Positions 26,045-35,662 of a stretch of 55,449 nt of DNA are shown here, piece by piece. This stretch comes from Pseudomonadota bacterium (GTDB taxonomy: Bacteria > Pseudomonadota > Alphaproteobacteria > Reyranellales > Reyranellaceae), in contig JAFEFG010000019.1 in assembly GCA_018240685.1 (NCBI GenBank), positions 1 to 55,449 on the forward strand, in the 5' to 3' direction. The notes below the pieces were generated by a model, which saw only the letters and a program-made list of their open reading frames with translations, was not told the DNA's origin and did no database searches. The stretch's first letter is position 1, and the number at the start of each line of letters is the position of its first letter. The translations under genes and the position numbers were made by a program.

Positions 26045-27538
26045 CTAACGATCGCGCACGAAGATCGTCGCCTGATCGTCGGCATAGGCCCGGTGCCAGC
26101 CGGGAAGATGGGCGAGCACGCGGTTGGCGGGCGCATCCTTGGCCAGGAAGGTCCAGGCGATCCGGTAGCGATCGAGCAACGCCTCGAGCGGCTCATCGCC
26201 CTGGAGACGGACGGCATCGGTGTATTGCCTGATGAAGTCGCCGCCATAGAGTTCGCCGCGGCCGTCGATGAAGGTCGGGATGCCGGCGGCGATCAGATAG
26301 CCGCCATAGCTGTAGTTGTTGAAGACGCGTCCCGCGATGCCGGCCTCGCGGGCGAATCTCAGCGCCGCGGCCGGCGCCATCGATTCGGGCGGTTCGACCC
26401 CGCCGAAGCGCACCAGCGTCGCGCCGAACGCACCGAGCAGGACAAGCGTGGCCAGGAGGGCGCCCCGGCCTGCGGGCCCGGCCAGCGTCGCAAGCCGGCC
26501 AGGGGCTTCGGCTCCCGGCAGCAGCGACGGCCACTGGCGCGCGAGCAACGGCGCGAGGAGAAGCGGCGCGAACATGGCCAGCAGCTCGGCATTGCGGGCG
26601 TAGCGCAGATAGAGATGCAGCAGGCCGAGCAGGATCAGCAGCCGCACCAGCGGCATCTTCAGCCCCCGCGAGAGCGCGAGATAGACGGCGATCAGCAGGA
26701 CGAGTTCCTGCAACGGCTGGCTCTGGAAATCCGGCGACCGCCACTCGACGATGGTACCGAGCGCATCGCCGAGTTCGAAGATGCGCCATGTGACGAGGAT
26801 CGACTCGGGGCCGTACGGCGTCACGCAGGCGACGAGCAGCGCGGCGGCGCCGAACTTGGCCCACGCAGCGAACAAGGCCCGGCGCTCGGCGTCGTCGCGG
26901 GCACCGACCAGGGCATCGAGCCCCAGCGCACCGGCAAGCACGAGGCCCAGCGTGAAGCCGCCGTGGAGATTCGCCCAGAAGAGCATGGCGACGAGCAGGA
27001 TCGGGGCCGGCGCCCTGCGTTCCTCGACGGCGCGCACCAGCCCGGCGACCCACCACAGCATGAAGGGAAAGGCGAGGGTGTGCGGCCGGGCCAGGAAATG
27101 CGGTGCCGCCATCACGATCGCCGCGCCGGTAAAGAGCAGCGCCGGCAGCGGCTTCAGATCCCGCAGGAGCAGCCGCAGCATGAGGGCGAAGCTTGCCGCC
27201 AGGGCCGCGGCACCCATTACCACCACGCCGCCCCACCCACCGGCGTCGTAGGCCAGGGCCAGCACCACCTGCGACAGCCATTCCTTCGCGATCCAGGGCT
27301 GACCCGCGAAGGTGAAGGAATAAGTGTCAACCGTGGGAACGGCGTGATGCTGCAGGATCCAGTTGCCGACGGTGATGTGCCATTGGATGTCGGGATCATC
27401 CAGCAGCAGGCCGTTCGTGTTGGCGACGGAGATGAAAACGACGACCCCGACCAGCAGCGGCCAGGAAAGCGCCCAGGAGGAGCGTATCGATCTCGCCGCG
27501 TCGCCGGGCGAGACGGAAAGGCCGGATGAGACGGCCAT
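26045..27538 (-). CDS. Polytopic membrane protein of unknown function (GT-C-like)
   Basis: About 497 residues with some ten hydrophobic helices. An early extracytoplasmic loop has Asp-Asp-Pro-Asp ('LLLDDPDIQWHITVGNWIL', about 45-63), resembling the acidic loop-1 motif of GT-C glycosyltransferases. The C-terminal soluble part has 'RVFNNYSYGGYLIAAG' and 'PTFIDGRGELYGG', a conserved pattern in bacterial membrane proteins of no known function. It may act on lipid-linked sugars, but that is inference from topology. An AT-rich divergent promoter region separates it from the OsmC gene. Confidence 0.72.
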   Translation of the reverse strand: MAVSSGLSVSPGDAARSIRSSWALSWPLLVGVVVFISVANTNGLLLDDPDIQWHITVGNWILQHHAVPTVDTYSFTFAGQPWIAKEWLSQVVLALAYDAGGWGGVVVMGAAALAASFALMLRLLLRDLKPLPALLFTGAAIVMAAPHFLARPHTLAFPFMLWWVAGLVRAVEERRAPAPILLVAMLFWANLHGGFTLGLVLAGALGLDALVGARDDAERRALFAAWAKFGAAALLVACVTPYGPESILVTWRIFELGDALGTIVEWRSPDFQSQPLQELVLLIAVYLALSRGLKMPLVRLLILLGLLHLYLRYARNAELLAMFAPLLLAPLLARQWPSLLPGAEAPGRLATLAGPAGRGALLATLVLLGAFGATLVRFGGVEPPESMAPAAALRFAREAGIAGRVFNNYSYGGYLIAAGIPTFIDGRGELYGGDFIRQYTDAVRLQGDEPLEALLDRYRIAWTFLAKDAPANRVLAHLPGWHRAYADDQATIFVRDR

Positions 27539-27696
27539 GAAGAAGCTCCAAGGCGACTAAAAGAATATGATCTAGTTTATTGATATTACGTTAAATTCGG
27601 CGATACCGCCAGCCCTGGCCGGAGGTGGCGGCGCGCCGGCGGTGGCGCGGCTAGACTGACAACGGCAGCAATACCGGACGATCGAGGAGGAATGGC

Positions 27697-28083
27697 ATGT
27701 CCAGGGCGACGGCAAGCATTGGCACCACCGACTACGCGACCTCGATCACGACGGGCCACCACCGGCTCACCGTCGACGAAGGGCCGGAGTTGGGCGGCAA
27801 GGATACCGGCCCGGCGCCCTACGATCTGCTCGTTGCGTCGCTCGGCGCCTGCACGGTCATCACGCTGCGCATGTATGCCGAGCGCAAGAACTGGCCCGTC
27901 GAGGCGGTCCATGCCGATGTCCATTTCGTGCGCGACGGCGACGTGCAGCGCATCGACCGGGTGTTACGGATCGAGGGCACGGTCGACGAGGCGCAGAAGA
28001 AGCGCATGGCCGACATCGCCGAGCGCACGCCGGTGACGCTGACGCTCAAGCGCGGCCTCGAGATCCGCACCACGCTCGCCTGA
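27697..28083 (+). CDS. OsmC family protein
   Basis: A 128-residue OsmC/Ohr-superfamily protein. The N-proximal Cys is present in 'SLGACTVITLRMYAERK' (about 49-65). The second cysteine of thiol peroxidases is replaced: the usual 'xxCPV' position reads 'ERTPVTLTL'. So it may not reduce hydroperoxides by the two-Cys mechanism, although many YhfA-type members share this change. A GAGGAGG element precedes the ATG. It is 10 bases before the LLM oxidoreductase gene, probably co-transcribed. Confidence 0.88.
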   Translation: MSRATASIGTTDYATSITTGHHRLTVDEGPELGGKDTGPAPYDLLVASLGACTVITLRMYAERKNWPVEAVHADVHFVRDGDVQRIDRVLRIEGTVDEAQKKRMADIAERTPVTLTLKRGLEIRTTLA

Positions 28084-28093
28084 GGAGACAGCC

Positions 28094-29047
28094 ATGCAGA
28101 TCGGCTTCAGCGCCCCGACCGCGGGGCCCCTGTCCAGCGCCGACAACCTGACCCGGCTCGCGACCGGCGCGGAGGAACTCGGCTACGACTATGCCACCTT
28201 CAGCGACCACGTGGTCATCCCGACCGACATCAGGGCCCGCTATCCCTACAGCGACACCGGCGAGTTCAGCACCGCCGGCAACGGCGAGCGCAACGAGCAG
28301 CTGATCGAGCTCGCCTTCGTGGCCGCCCGCACCTCCAGGCTGCGCCTCGTCACCTCGGTCATGGTGGTTCCGCACCGGCCGGCCGTGCTGGCGGCCAAGC
28401 AGCTCGCGACGATCGACGTCCTGTCCGGCGGCCGCGTGACGCTGGGCATCGGCGCCGGCTGGATGAAGGAGGAATTCGAGGCCATCGACGCGCCCGCCTT
28501 CGACAAGCGCGGCAAGGTGACCGACGAATACGTCGCCGCGTTCCGCGAGCTCTGGACGATGGAGAAGCCGCGCTTCTCGGGCGAGTTCGTCAAATTCGAC
28601 GACATCGTCTTCGCGCCCAAGCCGGCGCAGAAGGCAGGCATCCCGATCTGGGTGGGCGGTGAATCGGGGCCCGCCCTGCGCCGCACTGCCCGACTCGGCG
28701 ACGCCTGGTATCCCATCGGCAGCAATCCGGCCTTCCCGCTCGACAGCCTTCCGCGCTTCCGGGCCGGCGTCGAGAAGCTGCACAAGCTCGCCGTCGAGGC
28801 CGGTCGCGACCCCAAGGCGATTGGCCTCGCCTTTCGCTTTCCCAAGTACGGCGCAGCCCTCCCCGACAAGGCGGGCGACGGCGAGCGGCGCCTCTTCTCC
28901 GGAACCGCCGCGGCCATCGCGGCCGATGTGAAGGCGCTCGCGGCCCTCGGCGTCGGTGCCGTCGATCTCAGTTTCGACGGCGCGACGGCTGCGGAGATGC
29001 TCGAGGCGATGAAGCGGTTCCGCGGCGAGGTGATGGCGAAGCTCTGA
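28094..29047 (+). CDS. LLM-class flavin-dependent oxidoreductase (F420-type subfamily)
   Basis: A 317-residue luciferase-like TIM-barrel protein. 'TFSDHVVIPTD' (about 35-45), 'TSRLRLVTSVMVVPHRPAVL' (80-99) and 'GRVTLGIGAGWMKEEFEA' (about 113-130) are the standard LLM landmarks of the probable-F420-dependent group. In proteobacteria such members may use FMN instead. The substrate is unknown. Good AGGAGA before the ATG. It is second in the OsmC operon and converges on the RraA genes. Confidence 0.88.
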   Translation: MQIGFSAPTAGPLSSADNLTRLATGAEELGYDYATFSDHVVIPTDIRARYPYSDTGEFSTAGNGERNEQLIELAFVAARTSRLRLVTSVMVVPHRPAVLAAKQLATIDVLSGGRVTLGIGAGWMKEEFEAIDAPAFDKRGKVTDEYVAAFRELWTMEKPRFSGEFVKFDDIVFAPKPAQKAGIPIWVGGESGPALRRTARLGDAWYPIGSNPAFPLDSLPRFRAGVEKLHKLAVEAGRDPKAIGLAFRFPKYGAALPDKAGDGERRLFSGTAAAIAADVKALAALGVGAVDLSFDGATAAEMLEAMKRFRGEVMAKL

Positions 29048-29053
29048 GCCTCG

Positions 29054-29773
29054 CTATTTCTTGCCGCCCTTCTTCTTCCACTCCTCGTAGTCGCGCTTGG
29101 CTTCCTCGCCCGCCACCGGGAACAGCCCCTTCAGCGGGCGGCCGCGCGCCACTTCGAGCTCGGCGAACTCCTCGTACTCATAGGCCTTCATCGCCTCCTC
29201 GGCGACGGCCTCGACGATCTCGGGCGGAATGACCACCACCGCATCGCGGTCACCGACCACGATGTCGCCGGGATAGACCGCCACGCCGGCGCAGGCGATG
29301 GGCAGCTGCAGGTCCATCGGCCGGTGCACGATCGGGCTCGGCGGCGACGACGGACGGCGATGATAGGCCGGCAGGCCGGTCTTGAAGATGCCGTTGGTGT
29401 CGCGGAAGCCACCGTCGGTGACGATGCCGGCCGCGCCGCGCGCCTTCAGCCGGCCGACATAGAGGTCGCCCGCCGAGGCCGCCCGCGAATCGCCGCGCGA
29501 ATCGATCATCAGCACATGACCGGGCGGGCATTCCTCCATCGCCTGCGGCTGTACCATGGAGCGGTTGGTCGAGGTCGGCCCGTCCTTGTCTTCGCGCGAC
29601 GGGATGAAGCGCATGGTAAAGGCGATGCCGACCATGGGCGGCTGCTCCGGCCGCAGCGGCCAGACGTCGAACAGCGTCATGCTGCGCAGGCCGCGCCGGT
29701 TGAGCACGCCCGTCAGGGTCGAGGTGCCGACCTTGGCCAGCGCCTCGCGAAGATCCTTGGAAAGCTCGGCCAT
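29054..29773 (-). CDS. RraA-family protein, paralogue 1
   Basis: A 239-residue member of the RraA/HMG-aldolase family. The core is 'GDSRAASAGDLYVGRL' and 'GAAGIVTDGGFRDTNGI' (about 95-130), with the Arg-Asp pair used for metal/oxaloacetate chemistry in aldolase members, and 'GDIVVGDRDAVVVIP' later. The name RraA (RNase E inhibitor) covers few members; a 4-hydroxy-4-methyl-2-oxoglutarate aldolase/oxaloacetate decarboxylase-like role fits a catabolic context. The Lys-rich C-terminus is 'EWKKKGGKK'. It lies 3 bases downstream of its divergent paralogue. Confidence 0.85.
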   Translation of the reverse strand: MAELSKDLREALAKVGTSTLTGVLNRRGLRSMTLFDVWPLRPEQPPMVGIAFTMRFIPSREDKDGPTSTNRSMVQPQAMEECPPGHVLMIDSRGDSRAASAGDLYVGRLKARGAAGIVTDGGFRDTNGIFKTGLPAYHRRPSSPPSPIVHRPMDLQLPIACAGVAVYPGDIVVGDRDAVVVIPPEIVEAVAEEAMKAYEYEEFAELEVARGRPLKGLFPVAGEEAKRDYEEWKKKGGKK

Positions 29774-29776
29774 GGC

Positions 29777-30508
29777 TCACCCCTTCTTCTGCGTGTAGGC
29801 GCCGCCCGAGTTGGCGGCCCGGACTTCGGCGGCGGTCTTCGCCTTGCGGATCTGCACCAGGCGGCGCGCCTCGTCGTCGAGCATGGCCTTGGCGTTCTTC
29901 ACCACGGCCTCCGCATGCTGGACCGGGAACTTCACGGCGCCGTTCTCGTCCATGTGGATGAGGTCGCCGGGCGCCACGTCCATGCCGCCCACCGACACGG
30001 GAACGTTGACCGCCTGCACCGCCATCTCGCCATGGCCTGCCGTCACCCCGCCCAGCAGGAGCTGGAACCTGAGCCTGCGGATTGCGTCGACGTCGCGCGA
30101 CGGGCCGTTCGAGAGCAGGCCGACACAGCCGACGGCCATCATGGAGCTCACCATCATCTCGCCGGCAAGGCCGGCCTTGTTGTGCAGCTCGGGCGGCCAC
30201 TTCTGCTGGATCACCAGGATGGTCGGCTTCTTCATGGCGTCGAGCGCGTCGACCACGTCCATGAAGGAAAGGCGCCCGGAGAAGTTGGGATCGGGCAGCC
30301 CGTACACGCAGGTCACCGCATGACCGACGATGGCTCCCAACTCGGGATAGATGCAGCGGATCGAGGTGTCCGTGTACCAGTTCTCGGTCCACGGATTGTA
30401 GAGACCGAGGCAGAGCGGATTCTTCGGATAGGTCGCCACCACGTTGGTGATCGTGGGGGTGTCGATCTTGCGCAGTTCTGAGAAAATGTCGTCGCTCAAT
30501 TCGGTCAT
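29777..30508 (-). CDS. RraA-family protein, paralogue 2
   Basis: A 243-residue RraA-fold protein, first of a two-gene operon with paralogue 1 but only distantly similar to it. Visible landmarks are 'DTPTITNVVATYP' at the N-terminus, 'GLAGEMMVSSMMAVGCVGLL' in the middle and 'VAPGDLIHMDENGAVKFP' (the GD-hx-D turn). The G-x-x-R-D motif is altered ('SNGPSRDVDAI'), so catalysis is uncertain. Two unlike RraA paralogues in tandem suggest a hetero-oligomer or consecutive steps; this is inference. Confidence 0.8.
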   Translation of the reverse strand: MTELSDDIFSELRKIDTPTITNVVATYPKNPLCLGLYNPWTENWYTDTSIRCIYPELGAIVGHAVTCVYGLPDPNFSGRLSFMDVVDALDAMKKPTILVIQQKWPPELHNKAGLAGEMMVSSMMAVGCVGLLSNGPSRDVDAIRRLRFQLLLGGVTAGHGEMAVQAVNVPVSVGGMDVAPGDLIHMDENGAVKFPVQHAEAVVKNAKAMLDDEARRLVQIRKAKTAAEVRAANSGGAYTQKKG

Positions 30509-30636
30509 CTCGGGTGTTTCCTCTTTGCCTTTGGCGGTGGGAGCTTAACGAGCGGCAGGCAGGCCGGGCAACGGCCGCGGCATATATCCAGCCGTCGCAT
30601 CGATCATGGGTCCGCGCGCACCGGACGGGATGGCGC

Positions 30637-31506
30637 CTATTCCCATTTGCGCTCCAGGAACCGCAACACGTCATCGGTGAACTGTTGCGGTGCCTGGAGC
30701 ATCGAGAAGTGGCTGACCTCGGGCTGAATCAGCAGCCCGGCCAGGGGAATGGTGTCCGCCATCAATTCCGTGTTCGAGCGGTAGATCGCTTCGTCGTGGT
30801 CGGCGTCGACGATCCAAGTGTGGACCTTGATGCCGCGCAGGTCATCCGTGGTCCAGTTCGGCTGCGAGGCCCACATCCGACTGATCTCGTCGAGAAAGCG
30901 CTTGTAGTCATGCGGTGTCGCGGAAAGTGCCTCGTATTCCTTCTCTGCCCGCGCAATGAAGCGGCTGAAGACGGGACTCGCCGCCACGTCCTTCACGCCG
31001 CTGGGATTGGAGTTGGCCGCGAAGGCGAACAGGCGGGAAACCCGCTCGGGATGCTTCATGGCGATATCCAGCCCGATGATCGCCCCGTCGCTCCAGCCGA
31101 CGATGGCCGCCTTCCCTATGCCCAGCCGGTCCATCAATCCCAGCACGTCGGAGGCCATCAGATCGTAGCCGAAGGGCGCGGCATCGCGGGTGCTGCGGCC
31201 ATGACCGCGGCTATCCATGACGATGACGCGGTGCTTCCGCGCCAGTGCCGGGACCTGCAGGCCCCAATAGTTCGAATTGGCGAGGCCACCATGGAGAAGG
31301 ATGACCGGATCGCCGCTGCCGAAGCTGGCATACCAGATCGAGACGCCGTTTACGGGGACATGCCCGCTTTGCTGGGCCGGCGGAAGCGACGGCGTGTCGG
31401 GCAGGGTGAGCCAGCGCGGCGTCGATTGTGCGCAAACCACCGTCGGCCAGACGGCAAGCGCGAGGACCGCGAAACCGCGGCGCAACAGATGCGGAATTGG
31501 CTTCAT
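30637..31506 (-). CDS. Secreted alpha/beta hydrolase
   Basis: A 289-residue alpha/beta hydrolase with an N-terminal signal peptide ('RRGFAVLALAVWPTVVCAQS'), so probably periplasmic. The oxyanion motif is 'VILLHGGLANSNYW', the nucleophile Ser is in 'IVGWSDGAIIG', and the late His is in 'PEVSHFSMLQAP'; Asp is likely in 'VDADHDEAI'. The start is the ATG at 31506 with AGGAGA about 8 bases upstream. Upstream in-frame sequence is intergenic. It might hydrolyse esters or lactones; no substrate evidence is present. Confidence 0.87.
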   Translation of the reverse strand: MKPIPHLLRRGFAVLALAVWPTVVCAQSTPRWLTLPDTPSLPPAQQSGHVPVNGVSIWYASFGSGDPVILLHGGLANSNYWGLQVPALARKHRVIVMDSRGHGRSTRDAAPFGYDLMASDVLGLMDRLGIGKAAIVGWSDGAIIGLDIAMKHPERVSRLFAFAANSNPSGVKDVAASPVFSRFIARAEKEYEALSATPHDYKRFLDEISRMWASQPNWTTDDLRGIKVHTWIVDADHDEAIYRSNTELMADTIPLAGLLIQPEVSHFSMLQAPQQFTDDVLRFLERKWE

Positions 31507-31574
31507 CCCTATCTCCTCCCCCTGTCGAGGAAAGATTAGGCCGATCCCGGCGAGGACGAAATCGGGTTCGCCAG

Positions 31575-32183
31575 CTACATGGGCGGAACGAGGCCATCCC
31601 GACCGTAGGTGATGCGGGATGTCCGGATACTGCCGTCGGGCTGCTTCGTCCCGCCGCCGATGAAGATCGCCACGCCGGGCTTGAGCTCTGCAGCATTGCC
31701 GTTGGCGTAGGTGACCACGACCGTCTGCGGCGTCACGACGATCCGCTTCTCGCCACCCTTGTATTTCAAGGTAAGCGTCCGGCCTTCGACACCGGCCACC
31801 GACTGCTCCACAGCCGCATTGGTCATGGTGCTTTGCGGCTTCAGGTCCCAGGGGCGGTGCCCTTCGCCCACGCCGCGCATCGTCTCGGGAAAGATATGGA
31901 CCTCGACGGCCTCGAGCTTTCCGTCGGCGCCGGGCACGGCGGTCGCCCCGACGAAGAGCCCCGGCTTGATGTCGGCGAGGCTCGCCTTGATCATCGCGGT
32001 GTAGGTGGGCTTGGCGGTCGTGGTCATCTTCATCGTTTCCCCGCTGCGCGACTTCACGACGAAAGCGCCCGGACCCTCGACACGCTCGATCGTGCCGCGC
32101 AGGCGGACCGTCTCCTGCGCAACGGCCGGGAAAACCGCGCAAACACCGACCAGCCCGCAAGACAAAAGGAAACGCCTGAGCAT
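31575..32183 (-). CDS. Exported protein of unknown function, DUF5666-like OB fold
   Basis: A 202-residue protein with a signal peptide ('RRFLLSCGLVGVCAVFPAVA', then QE). The mature part is beta-rich: 'VRLRGTIERVEGPGAFVVKS' and 'GRTLTLKYKGGEKRIVVTPQ' are two copies of a pattern seen in DUF5666-like OB-fold exported proteins. No enzyme motif is present. The start is the ATG at 32183, with GGAGGA about 10 bases upstream. It lies 68 bases upstream of the hydrolase on the same strand and may share its transcript. Confidence 0.72.
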   Translation of the reverse strand: MLRRFLLSCGLVGVCAVFPAVAQETVRLRGTIERVEGPGAFVVKSRSGETMKMTTTAKPTYTAMIKASLADIKPGLFVGATAVPGADGKLEAVEVHIFPETMRGVGEGHRPWDLKPQSTMTNAAVEQSVAGVEGRTLTLKYKGGEKRIVVTPQTVVVTYANGNAAELKPGVAIFIGGGTKQPDGSIRTSRITYGRDGLVPPM

Positions 32184-32661
32184 CCTGCCCGATCCTCCAT
32201 GATGAAATCCCACGGTAGCGCAGCCGCCCGCAGGGGGATCAACACGAAGGGGTGATGGTGACGTCGCGTGCCGGGCCGGGCTCATGGAGCAGGCAATGGC
32301 AAAGAAATTGAGCAGGCCCGCGGCCTTCGTCCACAAGGGGAGAAAGGTCTTTGCCGTGGAGGTCAGGACGATGTAGCCGGCCGACCATCTCCGCCCCGCC
32401 GGTATCCGGACGGGCTGGAGCCGGCACCGATGTCCGCCGCAGACGACGAAGGCGGAAGTTTTCACCCGCCTCGTCGCCACTGGTACGCTCCATGCATAAA
32501 TTCTACCGTGATGCCATTGTCTCAAGTGAGGATGTGATTTCGAGTCCCGCAAATTCGATCTGAACTTTCTCTTTCCCGGCATCGATGCCGCTGACAGCTT
32601 CGCCGTCCTTCCGGCACGGCCCTGGCTGTCGGCCGCAGAACCACCTTCCGAGAGGTCCCGC
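32184..32661. other. 478-base gap without a supportable gene
   Basis: It lies between the divergent DUF5666-like gene and the ABC transporter operon. It must hold both promoters. Short open frames on both strands have no plausible start or codon bias. One minus-strand frame near 32300-32400 contains a hydrophobic stretch and could be a decayed gene, but I cannot identify it. AT content rises near 32500-32570, where a promoter for the transporter would be expected. Confidence 0.5.
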
Positions 32662-33819
32662 ATGCTCGCTCACCGCCGTCTCGTTCTGACCGCCGCCGCA
32701 CTCCTCGCCCTGCCGTTCGCACCGGCCGGCGCGCAAACGGCTCCGGCCAAGGGTGAGCCGATCTATCTCGGCGTCAGCGGGCCGCTCACGGGCCCGAACG
32801 CACAGTACGGCGCCCAATGGAAGCAGGGCTTCGACCTCGCGCTCGACGAGATCAACGGCGCGGGCGGCATCAAGGGCCGGCCGCTCGCCTACATCTTCGA
32901 GGACACGCAGAGCGACCCCCGCCAGTCCGTCGCCGTGGCGCAGAAGTTCGTCGCCGACAAGCGCATCGTCGCCGAGCTGGGCGACTTCGCGAGCCCGGCT
33001 TCGATGGCGGCGTCGCCGATCTACCAGAGGGCCAAGCTGGTCCAGTTCGGCTTCACCAACTCGCACCCCGATTTCACCAAGGGCGGCGACTACATGTGGA
33101 GCAACTCGGTGAGCCAGGCCGACGAGCAGCCGCTGAGCGCGGCCTTCGCGGTGAAGCGGCTCGGCATGAAGCGTATCGCCGTGCTGCATCTGAACACCGA
33201 CTGGGGTCGCACCAGCAAGGACATCTTCGTCAAGGCGGCCAAGGAGTACGGCGCCGAGGTCGTCGCGACCGAAGGCTACCTGCCGGACGAGAAGGACTTC
33301 CGGTCGACCATCGTGCGCGTGCGCGATGCCAAGCCCGACGGGATTATGCTGATCTCCTACTACTCCGACGCCGCGCTCATCGCCCGCCAGCTCCAGCAGG
33401 CCGGCCTCAAGCTGCCGACCGTGGCGGCCAGCTCGGTCTACTCGCCCAAGCTCATCGAACTGGGCGGCGACGCGGTCGAGGGCCTCTTCACGGCATCGCG
33501 CTATTTCCCCGACGACCCGCGGCCGCAGGTGCGCAACTTCGTCGACAAGTTCAAGGCCAAGTACGGCAAGGAGCCCGACGCCTTCAACGCCTATGCCTAC
33601 GACACGATGATCCTGATGGCGCAGGTGATGCGCGAGTCGGGCATCGACCGGCAGGCCATCCATGACGGGCTGGCCAAGGTCAAGGACGTGCCGAGCGTGA
33701 TCTTCGGCAAGGCGACGTTCGACCCCAAGACGCGCCGCGTATCCGGCGCGGTGAGCGTCGACCTCGTGGTCAAGGGCGGCAAGTTCACCATCTATCAGGG
33801 CGGCGCGGTCGTTCACTGA
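32662..33819 (+). CDS. Branched-chain amino acid/amide ABC transporter, periplasmic binding protein
   Basis: A 385-residue type-I periplasmic binding protein of the LivK/UrtA/HAAT family with an Ala-rich signal peptide (1-~25, 'APAGAQ'). Landmarks are '[20 protein letters not shown]' near the mature N-terminus, '[16 protein letters not shown]' and 'TDWGRTSKD'. The ligand could be branched-chain amino acids, amides or aromatic acids. It is first gene of a complete four-gene import operon (binding protein, fused permease, two ATPases) ending at 37280. Confidence 0.92.
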   Translation: MLAHRRLVLTAAALLALPFAPAGAQTAPAKGEPIYLGVSGPLTGPNAQYGAQWKQGFDLALDEINGAGGIKGRPLAYIFEDTQSDPRQSVAVAQKFVADKRIVAELGDFASPASMAASPIYQRAKLVQFGFTNSHPDFTKGGDYMWSNSVSQADEQPLSAAFAVKRLGMKRIAVLHLNTDWGRTSKDIFVKAAKEYGAEVVATEGYLPDEKDFRSTIVRVRDAKPDGIMLISYYSDAALIARQLQQAGLKLPTVAASSVYSPKLIELGGDAVEGLFTASRYFPDDPRPQVRNFVDKFKAKYGKEPDAFNAYAYDTMILMAQVMRESGIDRQAIHDGLAKVKDVPSVIFGKATFDPKTRRVSGAVSVDLVVKGGKFTIYQGGAVVH

Positions 33820-33838
33820 CCGCCGCCGAGAGCACCTC

Positions 33839-35662
33839 TTGTCCTCCTGGATCGACTACACGATCAACGGCATCATCATCGGCAACATCTATGCGTTGCT
33901 GGCGGTGGGCCTCGCCCTGATCTTCGGCGTCAGCCGCCTGATCAACTTCGCCCACGGTTCCGTATACGTCGTGGGCGCCTATGCGGGCTTCGTGGCGGTC
34001 ACGCAGCTCGGAACCCCGCTCCCCCTGACGATCGTCATCGTGGTCGCGGTCGGGGCGCTGCTCGGGCTGGGCATCGAACGCTTCGGCCTGCGGCCGCTGC
34101 AGGGATACGCCCATATCGCGCCATTGCTGGCCACGATCGGCCTCAGCTTCGTCCTTGACCAGCTCGTCCAGCTCACCTTCTCGCCCGATCCGCGGGCGCT
34201 GCCCAGCGAGTTGCTCGAGCGACGGTTCCAGGTCGGATCAGGAACGATCGGCGCCCTCGACATCCTGATCGCCGCCGTCGGCATCGGCAGCGCCGCCCTG
34301 CTCTACTACTTCCTGCGCTTCACGCGGCTCGGCTGGGCGATCCGCGCCACGGCCCAGGACCGCGACGCGGCGCAGCAGATGGGCGTCGACGTCAATGCCG
34401 TGAACCGCGCGGTGTTCGCCATCGCGTCGGCGCTGGGCGCCGTGAGCGGCCTGCTGGTCGGCATGTACTACAACTACATCGACCCCGCGATGAGCTTCCA
34501 GGCGACGCTCAAGGGTGTGGTGGCCCAGGTCGTGGGCGGCGTCGGCAACGTGCCCGGCGCCATCGCCGGCAGCATGCTGCTGGGCATCGTGGAGAGCTAC
34601 GGCATCGCCCTGTTCGGCACCAGCTACCGCAATCTCTTCGCCTTCATCCTGCTGGTCCTGGTCCTGGTGCTGCGCCCCAACGGCCTTTTCGCCAGCCGTC
34701 GCCAGACGCCGCCGGAGCCGATGACCGGCACCTTCATCGCGCCCAGCAAGCCGATACAGATCTCCTATCCGGTCCTGATCGGCATCGCCGTCGTGATGGC
34801 GCTTCTGCCGCTCGTCCTGCCCAACCCCTACGTCCTGCAGACGCTCACCAACGCCTGGCTCTACGGCCTGCTCGGCCTCAGCCTGACGCTGATCGCCGGC
34901 ACCGTGGGCCTGATCTCGCTCGGCCACGCCGCGCTGCTCGCCATCGGCGGCTATGCCTCGGCACTGCTGTCGCTCGATCTCGGCATGCCGGTCGGCGCCT
35001 CGATCCTGCTGGCCGGCGTGATCGCCGCCGCCATCGGCACCATCCTCGTCTTTCCCTCCTTCCGGCTGCGCGGCCACTATTTCTCGATCGCCACGCTCGC
35101 CATCGGCGAGATCGTGTCCCTGGTGATCCTGAACTGGGAGAGCGTGACGCGCGGGCCGATCGGTGTGGCGGGCATCCCGCCCCTGTCCATCTTCGGCTTC
35201 GAATTGGACACCGATCGGTCGATCTATTGGTTCGCGCTGGCCGTGCTGGTCATCCTCGCCGCGCTGCAGTTCCGGCTTCTGGGGTCGCACCTTGGCCGGA
35301 CCTTGCGCGCCATGCGCGACGACGATATCGCCGCGCGTTCCTACGGTATCGGCCTCGATCGCTACAAGGCGCTGGCCTTCTCCGTCGGCAGCTTTGCCGC
35401 GGGCGTCAGCGGCGGCATCACCTCGCACCTCTACTCGTACATCAACCACGAGACCTTCAACAGCCAGCTCTCGATCCTGGCGCTGACCATCGTGATCCTG
35501 GGCGGCATGGGCAACGTCACCGGCGCCATCCTGGGTTCGGTGCTGCTGGTCGGCCTGCCCGAGGTGTTCCGTGTCGCCGCCGAGTATCGCGTGCTGATCT
35601 ACGGTCTGGTGCTGCTGCTGCTCGTCCGCTTCCGGCCACAGGGCCTGCTGGGGACGATATGA
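33839..35662 (+). CDS. Fused LivH-LivM ABC permease
   Basis: A 607-residue inner-membrane protein combining both permease subunits. Residues 1-~290 match LivH ('[20 protein letters not shown]', '[13 protein letters not shown]', '[13 protein letters not shown]'). Residues ~310-607 match LivM ('[20 protein letters not shown]', '[19 protein letters not shown]', '[13 protein letters not shown]'). A hydrophilic linker near 285-310 joins them. Normally LivH and LivM are separate. The start is TTG at 33839 with a weak ribosome site, 19 bases after the binding-protein stop. The stop overlaps the LivG-like ATG by ATGA. Confidence 0.92.
   Translation: MSSWIDYTINGIIIGNIYALLAVGLALIFGVSRLINFAHGSVYVVGAYAGFVAVTQLGTPLPLTIVIVVAVGALLGLGIERFGLRPLQGYAHIAPLLATIGLSFVLDQLVQLTFSPDPRALPSELLERRFQVGSGTIGALDILIAAVGIGSAALLYYFLRFTRLGWAIRATAQDRDAAQQMGVDVNAVNRAVFAIASALGAVSGLLVGMYYNYIDPAMSFQATLKGVVAQVVGGVGNVPGAIAGSMLLGIVESYGIALFGTSYRNLFAFILLVLVLVLRPNGLFASRRQTPPEPMTGTFIAPSKPIQISYPVLIGIAVVMALLPLVLPNPYVLQTLTNAWLYGLLGLSLTLIAGTVGLISLGHAALLAIGGYASALLSLDLGMPVGASILLAGVIAAAIGTILVFPSFRLRGHYFSIATLAIGEIVSLVILNWESVTRGPIGVAGIPPLSIFGFELDTDRSIYWFALAVLVILAALQFRLLGSHLGRTLRAMRDDDIAARSYGIGLDRYKALAFSVGSFAAGVSGGITSHLYSYINHETFNSQLSILALTIVILGGMGNVTGAILGSVLLVGLPEVFRVAAEYRVLIYGLVLLLLVRFRPQGLLGTI

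Noticed and set aside
32239..32563. Short frames on both strands of the gap before the ABC operon
   Set aside because: Inconsistent codon bias, no ribosome sites, no recognisable domain.
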